Assembly (NCBI GenBank): GCA_025766275.1
Contig: JAFKAC010000037.1
Span: 496,001-560,000, forward strand
Reading direction: 5' to 3'
DNA from: Lactarius indigo
Lineage: Eukaryota; Basidiomycota; Agaricomycetes; Russulales; Russulaceae
Length of the DNA: 64,000 bases
Shown: positions 32,250 to 47,274 of the stretch, piece after piece
Position numbering within the stretch: position 1 is the first letter of the stretch
Layout: the number at the start of each line of letters is the position of its first letter
The notes under the pieces: generated by a model
What the model was told of the DNA's origin: nothing
Databases searched by the model: none
What the model saw: the letters and a program-made list of their open reading frames with translations, nothing else
Made by a program: the position numbers and the translations under genes

Positions 32250-33300
32250 ATAGTGGCGTCCATGACATCGATCCCAATCTCGGTCCATTGAGAGTTGTTA
32301 CGTCAAATGATAATTAATTTTCGCCATTTTGGATCTCGGTCACCTCGTGATCATGGACAGGTCTACTGCGTCCGTACAGGTCTGAGTGAAGCACACGAAC
32401 AAGAAAAGTGCGTCTTTCTTTCATATTTGGCCTTACAGAGAGTGTAAATATAACATAGAGCAGAACAGATCCACTGGACAGGACCAGTCAGACTATCGTT
32501 AGATATCAAGGCATAATGGACGCCGGGAACCAGTCTAGCCTTAAAGGACGTTTGATTGCGGTCATCGAGGATCAATTTTGCTGTTTGGAGGCCGGGCGGA
32601 ATACGACACCGAAGTGCTTCAGCGGAGTTTATGTATCCCGGCCTTACTGTAAATGCGATGTGCGCGGACGTGTGGCGCAATTGCGCGACGCTGGCAAAGG
32701 ATAAGGCAATATTGGAGTCTTACCGGACGAAACAGACCCGCGACTCGATGAGAACCGAGAACGGAGGTAAGATCGTCTCCAAACTCCAAAACCGGATAGG
32801 TTAGACAGCTGAATCCAACCTGACTTCACCACCCGGTTACACAGCGCACAAGAGAGCTCCAGCTGCGGGGGCATGACAGGTGTGGTGCGAAGTGCTCTTT
32901 CTCGTTACAGTGAACGACCTGGAAAAAAGCTTGCGCCGCCTCGTCGGCTGTATCCGAGTCGTTCTTTTCTGCCTGCCATTCCGCCGGCATGTGTCCCCTG
33001 CCCAAGACTGTATGTATGTGCTGAAGCGCGTTGCAGATCTGCGCCGCCGGAGTCTAATTTCTAGACGAGACGAGCGACTTGCACACGACGTGACGTGCAG
33101 GTTGCTGGGGAATGTAAACCTCGAGCGTCTTGCGCTCGGTTGCTGCCTACAGTGGTCAGTGACAACAAAGACCGCATCATGCCTTCGCCATGAGGAGCCC
33201 AAGACCTTGTGTTTGCATTGGTGAAGTGGGACACGCGTGGTCTTGTACCACGTTGGTGACTTGATTGAACTAGAAGACATTGCGCGCATGTTACAATGTA
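32250..33300 (+). repeat. Relic repeat R3 (GTPase 3' flank family)
   Basis: Third copy of the segment at 5370 and 26930. It shows GGCGTCCATGACATCGAT (about 32256), a GGACGCCGGGAACCAGTCTA segment (about 32518), GCGATGTGCGCGGACGTGT (about 32651), TGCCTGCCATTCCGCCGGCA (about 32970), TGCAGATCTGCGCCGC (about 33031) and GTGACTTGATTGAACTAGA (about 33250). It is broken throughout. Confidence 0.6.
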
Positions 33301-34569
33301 TTTCAATTCAGTCGCTTACTGTAAACCTGAATTCAGATTGATCAGATTCTTTGGGACGGAATTGGAGCACATTATGATATCCTCACCGTCGCATGGTGCA
33401 AGAGGAGCATTACATCCGATCGAGAAGGCCGTTCAAGTAAGCGCTCATGCTTCGATTTGCTCATGACGCATGATATCATGACGCGTCTGAGCGTGGGGAG
33501 CGTCGCGGGAAGTTCCGGTTTAAGAAACAAGTTCCCACTCGTTCCCCACTCGGCTAGGAGTCGTGGGACGGGATAGGTACAGTAATGGGACGGAACCGAT
33601 AGACAATTGCTGAAGCTGGAGAAAATATCAAGTCTGTATTTCCACCAGCTGTGGATGACAGAGAGGCCTTCCTGATCGTCCCGCGGCCAGGCCGGGCTTC
33701 ATTGTTTGCTTCGTTACTTCATTGCTGCGACGCGACCATATGTTTACCGTATCAAGTTGACGTGATTACTCGCCAACTCGGCGCTAAGGAGTCTTGCTGG
33801 GACCCAGCATGCCGTGCGCCAAAGCGTTTTCTAGGTACTGCATTCAGGGGGATTCAGTAATGATATTGTTGGAGGTGTTCTCGTCACTTCGATGATGGCA
33901 GGATGGTGAATGACAGATAAACCAGAAAGTGGTTGACCAATTTTCTGATACTGGCACCATGCCATGCACGACTTGGCACACGGGAAAGACCCTGAAGAGA
34001 TGGCCCATGGGGGAAATGTGACGTGCGACCAATACTAGCCGTGGCTCCACAATCCGTGTCATGGCAGACAATAGTCCAACGTAATATCACTGGCCCTTCA
34101 AGCTGACCACGTCCCGGGGCTCTTAGTTGTGACCACACTTACCGCACGTCCTTATTATATTATATAACCTGAACCCCAGAACTGCTGATTGACCAGTGTT
34201 ACAAAGCGCAGGAGAACCTCCACAAAGCTCCTTGGGGAACAACCTGAAAAGTGCTCCTGTCAGTGAGTAAAGGCACGCACAACATCGAATTGACGAAACA
34301 CTGTGAGACTTTAGTAGGGGGTGACCAGACCTCGAGAAGGTCACAAGAGCTGAGGTTGGCCCAAGCGCTGACCCAGGGATGTGCATAAGCAAGCTGAGGT
34401 GCAGACGCATCAAGAAGAATGGCTGAAGAGTGGCCTAAACTAAGGCCTAAACAGAAAGCTATAATCAGAACGTAATGACGTGTAAAGTGCGCCAGATTAC
34501 GCTCATCGACGTATCAAATGGAACTCTCCTGTACAGTTATGCTCATTGCTCCGGATGCCCAACTGACTG
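33301..34569. other. Intergenic, no gene supported
   Basis: Minus-strand frames at 33884-34138 and 34123-34413 carry no motif I recognise. Confidence 0.4.
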
Positions 34570-35748
34570 ACAACTCACGGATCTCGGCCACAGCTATCCG
34601 TCGGGAGAAACCGAAAAAAAAAATATTTTGCATGGAAATCTTCTCCTGCTGATCCCTGTTTGGATCCCGGCGCAATTATATCATTGATTGTGAAGCCTGC
34701 CAAAGTCAAACAACTGCGCAGCGTCGGACGCAGGGCGATTTTTTGTCTGTACCCCGAGTACAACTCTCGTTGCAAACCCGGATTTTCGGTAGTAAGCACC
34801 GCCGGCATCTCGAGGGGGTTCTCTCTCCACCAGCTGCAACTACGTTCGCTTTGCAATTCCGGCCCGCGGCTGGCAAAGGTGTGAATAATTGCGACCATAT
34901 GGGCGTAGCGTGGCTCGAGTCCAGCCCATCCCACATCCAAGCACGTGCAGGTTGCACTCTTTAGCTTGTCTTTGTGCTGAATGGGTCCAATTCCGGTCTC
35001 GTCCGACTATCGGAATATGGGCCGGCGTCCCTTCGCGTCACCACGCGTTGGTCATTGGCAGCTCCCGACTCGAACGACGACGGTCGATGGACCGAGGTTT
35101 GATCGTGATATATTACACCCTGATTCCTACAAAATCCATAATTCCAAATCACCTATCCGTCAGAGAACTATTTTTTGAGCGGTAAGACCGGTGAGGAAGG
35201 GAAGAAACTCCAAGGCCCTGTAATGGGCACTGTAATGCGGCGGCGACGCCGGCAAGCGAAGCAACAAGTGCCGAAATAATATGACCCTTCCATAAGCGAA
35301 GTTCATATGCGCGCCTAACGACGGCCACAACGATCAGTCGTACTACATTCATTTATTTATTTTTCGTTCTCATGCCATCGGTGACCAGGAAAACTCTTGA
35401 GAACACTGTGGACAGGGAAGAAAAGTTACCGTTTCCTGCTGATCGTGACAGGGGTGATCATGCAAAGCATCTGCTGGATTTGTGCCTACGGACCAAGGCA
35501 CCAGGGTGGCACTCAAGATGGCACTACGCCGGGTGAACTGTGTTGAGGCGCGTGCCAGTGCTTCTGGGGATATGAAACTCGGCGCCTCTGCTCATCTGCG
35601 ATTTCGATTTCCTTCATTTGGGAACTGTATCTCCTGGCTAGTCTTGCTATTTATTTTATTCTCATAAGGCGCCATGGGTCCCTCTATTTTCCCTTCTCCC
35701 CAACCCCCATTCGTTACAGCTTGAGGCTGTTCTGCGTTCCCCGTGAAG
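34570..35748 (+). repeat. 5' flank of purine permease gene 2 (paralogous to 22850-24148)
   Basis: It aligns in order with the flank of gene 1 but is more diverged than the coding exons. No gene is seen. Regulatory elements of the permease probably lie here. Confidence 0.55.
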
Positions 35749-38162
35749 ATGACTATGATATTCGATAGGATCAACGCCTACGTACGCAGATCCTATTCAT
35801 GACTATCTCAGGGTTCGTGATTGCCTCGTACAGGTGGCCGATTCTTTCGTCGGGCGTTGGTTCCAGCTTGAGGGGTCCGACGCAGCCAATGAGAGAGAGG
35901 GTTCTCGCTTCCTCGTGCGTACTTTTCAATTCCTTTTTCTCTCTCTTCGTCGCTCACAAGTAACAACTCAGACAGAGATCCGTGCAGGCCTCACAACATG
36001 GGTGCGTGTCGCTCATACCAACACATATATATGTCCTATTAGTGTGGCTGACAACTAACACCGCCTCCAGGCTGCGATGGCGTACATCGTCCGTCATATC
36101 CTGCTTTTGCGTAGTGCCATAACCTGACTTAGTGCCCTGCTCAAAGATATCCGTCAATGCCTCCATTCTCTCCGACTCGGGGGGCACCTGCGAGTGCCCA
36201 ACTGGCGATGGCTGCACCTCAGACCCGACATATCTTTCCTGTGTGAACGACGTCCGCAAAGACCTTATTACCGCCACAGCCGCAATCTCCGCACTCTCAA
36301 GTTTCCTCATGGGGTTACTTGCGAATCTCCCCGTCGGGATGGCACCGGGCCTCGGATTGAACGCATATGTACGTATCAAATATTTCCTATTTGCGACTGT
36401 ATCTAAGTGTCTCGAAGTTCACATATTCCATTGTTGGCTTCCATGGGACTGGAGGAATCACGTACCGCGAAGCGCTTGCAGCTGTTTTCATGGAAGGGTA
36501 TGTTAGGCCGTTACCAAAGCGGAGGATTACGTACCTGAACGAACATCTTTGATAGATGGATTTTTCTCGCTTTGTCTTTACTTGGTCTCCGTCAATGGCT
36601 TGCCCGTATCATGCCACAGTCACTCGTTCTTGCAGTCGGTGCCGGAATTGGCCTCTTCATCGCGTAATTGGCGTTCACTCCATCCGTATTTTCTCCCTCA
36701 CTAACCTATCTTCAGTTTCATAGGACTTTGTATGTCGCAGTATTCTATCCCCCATTGACGTACCCCTGACTTGCATTTTAGCAACTAGCGGTCTCGGCGT
36801 TGTTGGTGGTAACACTGTCAATTTCGTGGGCCTCGGAGGTTGCACACCAGATCATTACCTACCAAACCTCCCAGGGTATTGCGATAACCTCGTCATGCGC
36901 AGCCCCACGATGTGGCTTGGTATCTTTACTGGAGGGTAAGATCGCGTGTGCCTGTCAACGATATCTACTAACTCTCGTGTCCAGTATTCTGACAGTCTTC
37001 CTCATAATGTACCACGTCAAAGGCGCAATCCTCATCGGTATATTCCTGACCTCGATCATCTCTTGGCCCCGTGGAACAAGTGTCACCGCCTTCCCACATA
37101 CCGATACTGGTGACGCCGCATTCGATTTCTTCAAGCAAGTCGTGACCTTCCACCCCATCAAGCTCATCGGCAACGCCATTGATCACCATTACATGAATGG
37201 TAAGGTATGGTACGCCCTCGGGACCATGCTCTACGTCGACATCCTCGACACGACTGGGACGCTCTACTCAATGGCAAAATTCGCGGGCTTGCGCGATCCG
37301 GTCACGATGGACTTTGAGCGCAGCACTGTCGCATATTGCGTCGACGCCTTCTCGATCTCGATGGGCGCGCTTATGGGAACCAGTCCCGTGACAGCTTTCA
37401 TTGAGAGCGCAACGGGCATTTCCGGTGCGTCATAGTCCACCCTCCATCATAATGGAATATCGTGTAATTCGGCGCTTGCAGAGGGAGGAAAGACGGGCAT
37501 CACGGCGATTACGACTGGTCTCGCTTTCCTCGTCTCGGTCTTCTTTGCCCCCGTCTTCGCCAGTATACCCTCGTGGGCGACTGGCGGCGCTCTTGTGATT
37601 GTCGGAACATTGATGATCCGCAACGTACGAGAGATAAACTGGGACTACATCGGAGACGCCGTCCCGGCGATTCTCACTATCATCCTCATACCTCTAACGT
37701 ACAAGTATGCACTCTATCCGTGTACTGCGCTATACGGAAGGGAACTGATAGCGACTATGCAGCATCGCGTACGGTGTCATTGCAGGAATATCCACTTACC
37801 TCTTGCTCAATGGTTTGCCGTGGGTCCTCCGTAAGGTTACTGGGGACCGCATCGTCCCGTCATACTATGGCAATGCTGAACCGTGGGTTGCCCCACCTGG
37901 GGGCATTGTTCCTGGCTGGATGTTCGTATCGCCCGTCCCTTTCAATTGCGATTATCGCCTGACTGATACACCTTGTCTTCTTAGAAAACAAGCTCGAAGT
38001 TGTGCCACCAGTCGTACACACAAGCGACCGGAGTTCACCAACGTCACTCCTCCCCAATCGGCGAATCCCTTCAATCAATCCTTCAGTACCATCCATGAGA
38101 AACCTGGTACCTCCGAGGACTACCGCACAATCTACCTTGTAGAAACGTCGAAGAGGCTATAA
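35749..38162 (+). CDS. AzgA-like purine permease, copy 2
   Basis: This tandem paralogue of 24149-26553 has the same exon plan. ATG 35749 ([11 protein letters not shown]) splices to [12 protein letters not shown], then [168 protein letters not shown] and [20 protein letters not shown]. All membrane and signature segments are present and no internal stop was found in the exons. It differs from copy 1 by one residue deletion in [10 protein letters not shown] (HYLPNLPPGYC in copy 1). The tail after [10 protein letters not shown] differs strongly, and the last splice is uncertain in phase. Both copies probably import purines; subfunction cannot be told from sequence. Confidence 0.87.
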
Positions 38163-39197
38163 GACGGATTGCCGTGCAGAATATTTTTAACTTGTTATAT
38201 TTAACTATCAGACGTGCCGGGTGCATTCTATCGCAATTTTTTTTACCCTCGCACTGTACGTTTCTAGAACACATTTGGCTAAAAAGATTTACAGTTAATC
38301 AGCCCACTGGTGTCTCATATATCACGCTCGTTTTAGCAAATACACAAATACACTCGTTTGTCGGTCTCGCCCCCTCGCTTACTGCTTTGGAACGCATCCG
38401 GGTCCCATCCGATATAGGCACCCCCTTCGCTTCCAATAAGTAGAAGCGGTCCTACACAGCTAGCGTGCGTGAACTTAATCGCTGCACGTGTGCATGCGAA
38501 TTTTCCGGATCCACGAGGGCGCCCACTCTCCGTTTCTCTGATACAAGTACAGGGATACGCTCCTCAGTGTAACTGGTATAGGTATGGCAAGATCCGAATC
38601 AAGATTTGTCTAGGAAATTTTATTTGTAAAATAATGTAGCATGTCGTGTCGGTGAGACGAGGAGGGCGCCCTGTAATGTTTAAGGCAGGACTTGACAAGC
38701 TCAAAAGTGTCTACATATGTGCGGGGTGACTTGCTCCTAGCACGGCATGGAGGGTGCTGGCAATGGGCGACCCAAGCTGAAGCCGCCAGTTTTCCGGGAC
38801 AGGATTCCAAAGAGTGGTTCGTGCGCATGTGTTCCCCAATATAGTGGGAAGGGTGGGAGGTAACGCCACACCATTTGGGAGGGAGGGAAACCACTTAGAT
38901 ATTGGGCATCACATCCGTGTTCTAAACGTACAAGCGAAGTGCTACTTAGGGTAACTGCCCTAGGCGCACGAAAATGGATCCCATTGGAGGAGGGTGCTTC
39001 GTATGTTTCCAAGGGAAACAAAAGAAGGGCGAAGAGCACAGAAATCCGATGGGAGCGGGTGACTAGAGGAAGGAAATCACCGAGATGTCGTCAATACAGT
39101 ACGATGAATTCGCTCGTTAGGTTAAAGAGAAGACCAGACGGTCGTAATGACCGAAATGGCGAGAGTCTTGGCGCCTTGGCTTTTGAGGGTATCAGAC
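38163..39197. other. Intergenic, no gene supported
   Basis: AT-rich near 38590-38660. The minus-strand frame 38737-39039 is open but has no motif and no obvious splice partners. Confidence 0.4.
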
Positions 39198-39562
39198 TCA
39201 GCAGCGAACACGACCATGGATTGCATTAGGTTTTGATCCTGGAATATGGAAGTGACCCTTGACTTGAGACGGAATGAAGCGTGCGCCGAGTTCAATAACA
39301 TCCAAGATACCATCTGATATCTCAAGTAAGAGGAGGTTTGGAGGAATGAGTGTCATCGGGTCAGAACGCGTTAACCCTGGCCGATCGAAACAGTATGTCG
39401 TGTGCCATCGAAGGCTTGCTCTAGTACTATAGGCCCTCGGAGTGAGTACCAGTGAGTAGTTGCGATCAACCACGTATCCGAGTCGTGGTTGCTTAGCCAC
39501 TCGCCAACGGGCGTGAGAGTTTCAGGAGTTTCAAATGGGTCAGTCACGTGGCGACAAGTCAC
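39198..39562 (-). pseudogene. Fragment of an unidentified gene, frame broken
   Basis: Two overlapping minus-strand frames share protein-like sequence. One reads [20 protein letters not shown] and LRGPIVLEQAFDGTRHTVS; the other continues with PPNLLLLEISDGILDVIELG and ARFIPSQVKGHFHIPGSK. A one-base shift near 39377 would join them. I cannot name the family. It lies 38 bases upstream of the EF-G start codon in the opposite direction. Confidence 0.35.
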
Positions 39563-39599
39563 TAATTACTCGTTGGTGCACGACAGACGAGGTCTCCCC

Positions 39600-42910
<3,311 letters not shown>

Positions 42911-43310
42911 ATGGCGTCCAGCATCGTCTCGCCTCTCCGCAATACCTACCGCTACCTCGTACGTCCCTCCCACTTACGTTTATAGTTCACTCCATCCTGA
43001 CGAACTTTCGTTTTCCAATATGCTGCTTTGCATTGCACACGCATACATTACAGCAACGCCAGGCGCACGAGTCGCCCGTGCTATTCTACTCTGTAGTGAT
43101 GGGTTTCGTCGGCCCCGTGCTCGCATTTGGCGTGCCGCCCATCCGTGAGCGTATGGGCTACCGCCCACCAGAGCCCATACCAACTACGTACCCAAGTGCG
43201 TCCTGTCTCCTTCCGTTCCGACCTTCGAGGAGTCACTCATTTTTTTTTTAAAATGCGCGTCAGTCCCGAAACGCCCGAGACGGCCTTTGCAGGGCTACGA
43301 GGACGAGTGA
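42911..43310 (+). CDS. NADH:ubiquinone oxidoreductase 9.5 kDa subunit (complex I)
   Basis: Three exons, 42911-42958, 43054-43195 and 43264-43310, encode 78 residues, the usual length for this accessory membrane subunit of mitochondrial complex I (Neurospora nuo-9.5 family). The sequence starts MASSIVSPLRNTYRYL and has one hydrophobic segment, PVLFYSVVMGFVGPVLAFG. It then has VPPIRERMGYRPPEPIPTTYP and ends PKRPRRPLQGYEDE. The P-IP-TYP and QGYEDE ends match the family pattern as I know it. The exons are too short to show as one long frame, and the final one was found from its conserved end. Confidence 0.85.
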
Positions 43311-43645
43311 AAAAGGGCGTTCCTGTGCAGACCTCTCTTTTTCCCCAACATTAAATATCTATTTGTCCAAGGAATAGAAGCTGTCATTTTTCATTTCTCT
43401 TTTTTTTCTGCTGGACCCCCCATGCGCTCTGCATGTGTACGGTTGCTATCTTCGTGCAGTGACTGTTCCGCGTGCCCCCAAACTCGTCTTCGTAACAAAT
43501 GTCCTACAGTCGACGAGTTTCTTAATTTGGTCATAAGATCGCACGTGGTTTATAACTGGACGCGTCAGTTGTGGCGCTTGTAGTCTTGTACTGTACCTTG
43601 ATTGCATTCTTGCACTCCTCGTCCATCTTGACAAAAGCATAGGAG

Positions 43646-45106
43646 ATGTCCGACGACAATCCGAACAGGCCGCGTACGCTCGGGGGCGGGAATGCCAGCG
43701 ATTCACCCCCCTCCTCGTGGTCGCGTCCTTCAGGCTTGTCTAGCTCGCGCATCGGCCGCATCGGCGGCGGGGGAGGAAGCGGAGGTTCAACGTATGTATC
43801 GTATCCTAGCGTAGTATCCGACATTATTGCTGATCTGTCTTTCCCCCTGCGCGCAGAGGTGGTGGACGCCGCATCGCTACTCTCAACGATGACAGCGACG
43901 ACGGTGGCAACGACGAACCCCAGAATTACTTTGCCGGTGGCGAGAGGAGGTATGTCTCGTAGCAAATCTTTCGGTTCTTTTCTCACTAGGGTGTTTACCC
44001 TTCAGCGGGATAAATGTCCAGAACCCGGACAGGGGACCACCCGACGTCTCTGGCCGAGGTCTCATGCGCGATCTCCTCGCACGCGCACTCAACGACCGCC
44101 CACCTGAGCCAGAGCCAGAAGGAACGCAGAGATCGTCTGCATTCTCAGGAAGCGGGTACACGCTAGGTTCCGACGAGGTCGAGAGCACATTCGTCCCTGA
44201 TCCCAACGGGCCCCCGAGTCCCAGTTCGTCTCGTCCTTGTTTCTCTCTGCGTATTCACATCGATGACTTCACCAGCCGAGGAGACCGCCATCCGCCATCT
44301 CACATTCTGGCGCGATGGCTTCAGCGTAGAGGACGGAGAGCTGCGGCGCTACGATGATCCCGCTCAGGCCCAGATCCTGTCCGAGATCAACGCCGGGTAA
44401 CCAAAATTCCTTCATTCATCCCGGACCACGCTAATGAGCGAATAGACGCGCCCCTCCATCCATCCTCGACGTCCTGCCAGGACAGCCCGTAGAGCTGCGT
44501 GTCGCGCGGCGGACCGAGGAAGATTACATAGCTGCGCCGCGGAGGGGGTTCTCTGGTGCCGGCAGTCGACTCGGTGGGGTCGTCCCCGAGCCCGCGCCGG
44601 CCCAGCAGCAGCAGCAGTTCGGAATGCCAGGTTCTTTCCCCGCACCTGGAGGAGGCCCCTCGGCCACTCCAGCCCCCGCGGCATCGCGGTCTCGTGATCC
44701 AGAGAGCGTCGCCACGCGGTTCTCCGTCGATCAGTCAAAACCAACGACCAGCGTACAGGTCCGCCTCGCGGACGGCACCAGGTTCGGCCCCCCCTCCCTA
44801 AGTGATGGCGATGTGTGTGCCCGCTCATCGTATCCCCCCCTTATTTCTACAGAATAGTGGCTCGCATGAATTTGGACCACACCGTGCGCGATCTTCGCAA
44901 TTTCATCAACGCGTGAGCACCCTCGTTCTTTTTTTGATTTCACCCTTTTCGCGCATTGACGATATCCGTGTAGCTCGCGTCCTGAAAACAACACCCGTGC
45001 TTATACTATCGGGACGACGTTCCCGAATCGCACGCTCGATGACGACAGCGTGACGATCGAGGCGGCTGGGCTGCTCAATAGTGTGATTGTGCAGCGGTGG
45101 GCGTGA
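43646..45106 (+). CDS. SHP1: Shp1/p47-type UBX cofactor of Cdc48
   Basis: Several exons encode an adaptor that binds the Cdc48/p97 ATPase. From ATG 43646 ([19 protein letters not shown]) a Ser/Gly-rich disordered region runs to [18 protein letters not shown]. The frame passes through introns at 43792 and about 43953 into [20 protein letters not shown]. The SEP domain follows: [40 protein letters not shown] and [20 protein letters not shown] Pro/Gln linker leads to the UBX domain: [61 protein letters not shown], ending TGA 45104-45106. An N-terminal UBA domain, found in yeast Shp1 and human p47, is not apparent. Confidence 0.88.
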
Positions 45107-45111
45107 GGTAA

Positions 45112-45393
45112 ACGAATGCCTACACCACACCAGGTATTTTGGTGCTCGATGGAAGTAGTGTCTCTCTGGTTGTATCTGGACACTTTGTACCAAATTATGT
45201 ACTTGAGGATCCGGGAAGCACGCGTCTTTACTCAGTTCGAGCAGACGGAAACCCCACCATAATACCGCTGAGACCTAACTACACGTTGATTAACGGTCAC
45301 TACGCCGCCATGTTCGGGGGCGTCGGGTCGGTGGCTACTGTGACGTTAGCTTCGTTCAGCATGAAGGTGGCGCAGCGTGATAGCCCGATGTGA
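45112..45393 (+). other. Open frame of unknown meaning downstream of SHP1
   Basis: A 93-codon frame with no ATG runs from 45112. It is protein-like (ILVLDGSSVSLVVSGHFVPN, LYSVRADGNPTIIPLRPNY, FGGVGSVATVTLASFS) and ends TGA 45391-45393. It could be a lone exon or chance. The minus strand has a competing frame. Confidence 0.25.
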
Positions 45394-45788
45394 AACTTCT
45401 ATGAGAGGGCCGAGACGAGGTCGAAATGCCAGAGTGATGTTGATGACCATTTTCCCGCATACAGTGGCATAGCGGCGGACATGGGAACGAAGTGAGAGCG
45501 AGGGGTCGACTGAGGTCCTCGTACCCGTCGTCAGGACCCTTCGACCTCGCTCGTGTCTACCCGCGGAGCCTGCCTCTAGTACAGAGGTGTGCGCCACATG
45601 CCCGACCGAGATCAAAGTCCACCGAGCACGTACTTGAGGGACAACACGTATCGGTACGTGCGTGAGTACGGGCCTGAGTTTCCCCTGGGGGCGGACGCGA
45701 CATGTCACGTGCCCTCGAATGTCGGATGGAGTAGCGAGCCGTGTGGACGGGATGGGTTATCTCCCTCTCCCCTTTTCGATCTTACAAA
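45394..45788. promoter_or_regulatory. Spacer with the presumed NSE3 promoter
   Basis: About 395 GC-rich bases precede the Nse3 ATG. No clear TATA box or other element was identified. Confidence 0.35.
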
Positions 45789-47274
45789 ATGCCGCGCGCG
45801 GGCCCTTTATACTTACGCTCACAACGCCAATTTTCGCAGACACGGGCACAAACGCAGAATCCCACGCAGTCGCAGCGTTACGGTCGTAGTCAGCGACGCG
45901 TCGAAGACGAAGACGAAGACGAAGATGAGGAAATACCACTCGACGACGACGACGGCGACGGCGAGCCTGGTGCAAATGAGACCGGAACCGTACGCGACAC
46001 GCACTCTGACCTGACTAGTCGTTTTCCATCTGATCCGAACGCGAATAGGACCTGAAAAAACGCGCGACCGATCTGGTGCGGCTTGCGCTGTTCCAGGAGC
46101 AGCGGCGCATGCCACTGCGCCGAGACGAAATCTCCAAGAAAGTGATGGGTTCGCAGCGCGGCGCTTTCAAGGCCGTCTTTAACGAGGCACAAAGCATCTT
46201 GCGCAACACCTTTGGCATGGAGCTTGTCGAGCTGCCTACTCGTGCTGCCACGCACGATGCCGCTGCGGGCCAAGACCGAAGTCAGGACAAAGCGGGTACT
46301 CAGAATGGCGAGAACGCAGGCGAACGGCAGAAGGTCACTGGGCTTAAGAAGAAAGGTGCGTGTCACGCCATTAAACGCGTTCTTTTTTTCAAAGTGTAGG
46401 TCTGATGATTGGCTGCGTAGCCGTCTCGCAGGGCTCAAAAACATACATCCTCAGGTCAACACTCGACCCCGCACTCATTGAGCGCGCTGCGTTGACTAAC
46501 AAGCGCATATTCGAAGTGGAGGCTGCGGATGCGCCGGACGACGTTGCCGACGCCGAGCCTGGCACGCGCACGTATGGCAGTCTCATCGCGTGGAACAGCG
46601 CAGACCAACTAGCCGCGCTGGGCATTCTCTATGTCATCCTCGCGCTCATCCTCGTCAGCGGCAAGGTCATCAGCGACAGTGCGTCCCCATCCCATCTCAC
46701 CTTATAATCCAAGAACGAGCGGCCGACAATTTTTTTTTGTGTCACAGTGGACCTGCGCCTACTTCTCCGCCGGCTGCGCTTCCGCCCGCCAACACAAATC
46801 GCTCTCCCAGCTCACACGCCTCACCGCACACTCACGTTCGACGCGTACCTCACCCAGCTCCAGCGCCAAGGCTATCTCGATCGCACGCGCATCGGCGCCA
46901 GCGGGGCCGCGCAGAAACGCCGGCGAGGCGGCGTCGGTGCGACGCAAGCCGGCGGTGCGGGCGGCGAGGAGAACGACGTGGTTTGGGAGTGGCGCTGGGG
47001 CCCGCGTGCCGCGGCCGAGATCGGCGAGGCGGCCGTCGCCCGGTTCGTCGCGGAGTTCATGGCCGAGCGCGCGAGCCGCGGAGGCGCAGGTGCGGGTGGT
47101 GGTGGTCCGGGGAGAGGTACTGGGGGTGGCGCTGGCAGTGATGAGGGGAGTGACGAGGAAGTTGGTGGGCGTAGGGCGAGAACGCATCGTGAGGAAGCAC
47201 AGAAGAGGCTCGCGGCGCTGTTGAAGGGCGTCGAGCATGCTGCAGGAGGGGAGCTCGCTGGCGCTACCGTATAG
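45789..47274 (+). CDS. NSE3: Nse3 / MAGE-domain subunit of the SMC5/6 complex
   Basis: The MAGE homology protein partners Nse1 and Nse4 in the SMC5/6 DNA repair complex. ATG 45789 (MPRAGPLYLRSQRQF) leads an acidic N-terminus with a run VEDEDEDEDEEIPLDDDD. After an intron (from about 45994 to 46050) the MAGE domain starts: DLKKRATDLVRLALFQEQ, MPLRRDEISKKVMG, AFKAVFNEAQSILRNTFGME, LVELPT. Next exons: LMIGCVAVSQGSKTYILRST, GSLIAWNSADQLAALGILYV, ILALILVSGKVISD, LRLLLRRLRFRPP, LTFDAYLTQLQRQGYLDR and VVWEWRWGPRAAAEIGE. The last exon is Gly-rich and very GC-rich and ends at TAG 47272-47274. The winged-helix pattern and WRWGPRA motif are family-typical. Confidence 0.85.

Noticed and set aside
43531..43986. 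151-codon minus-strand frame
   Set aside because: Antisense to the first exons of SHP1, whose domains and splice sites are clear.
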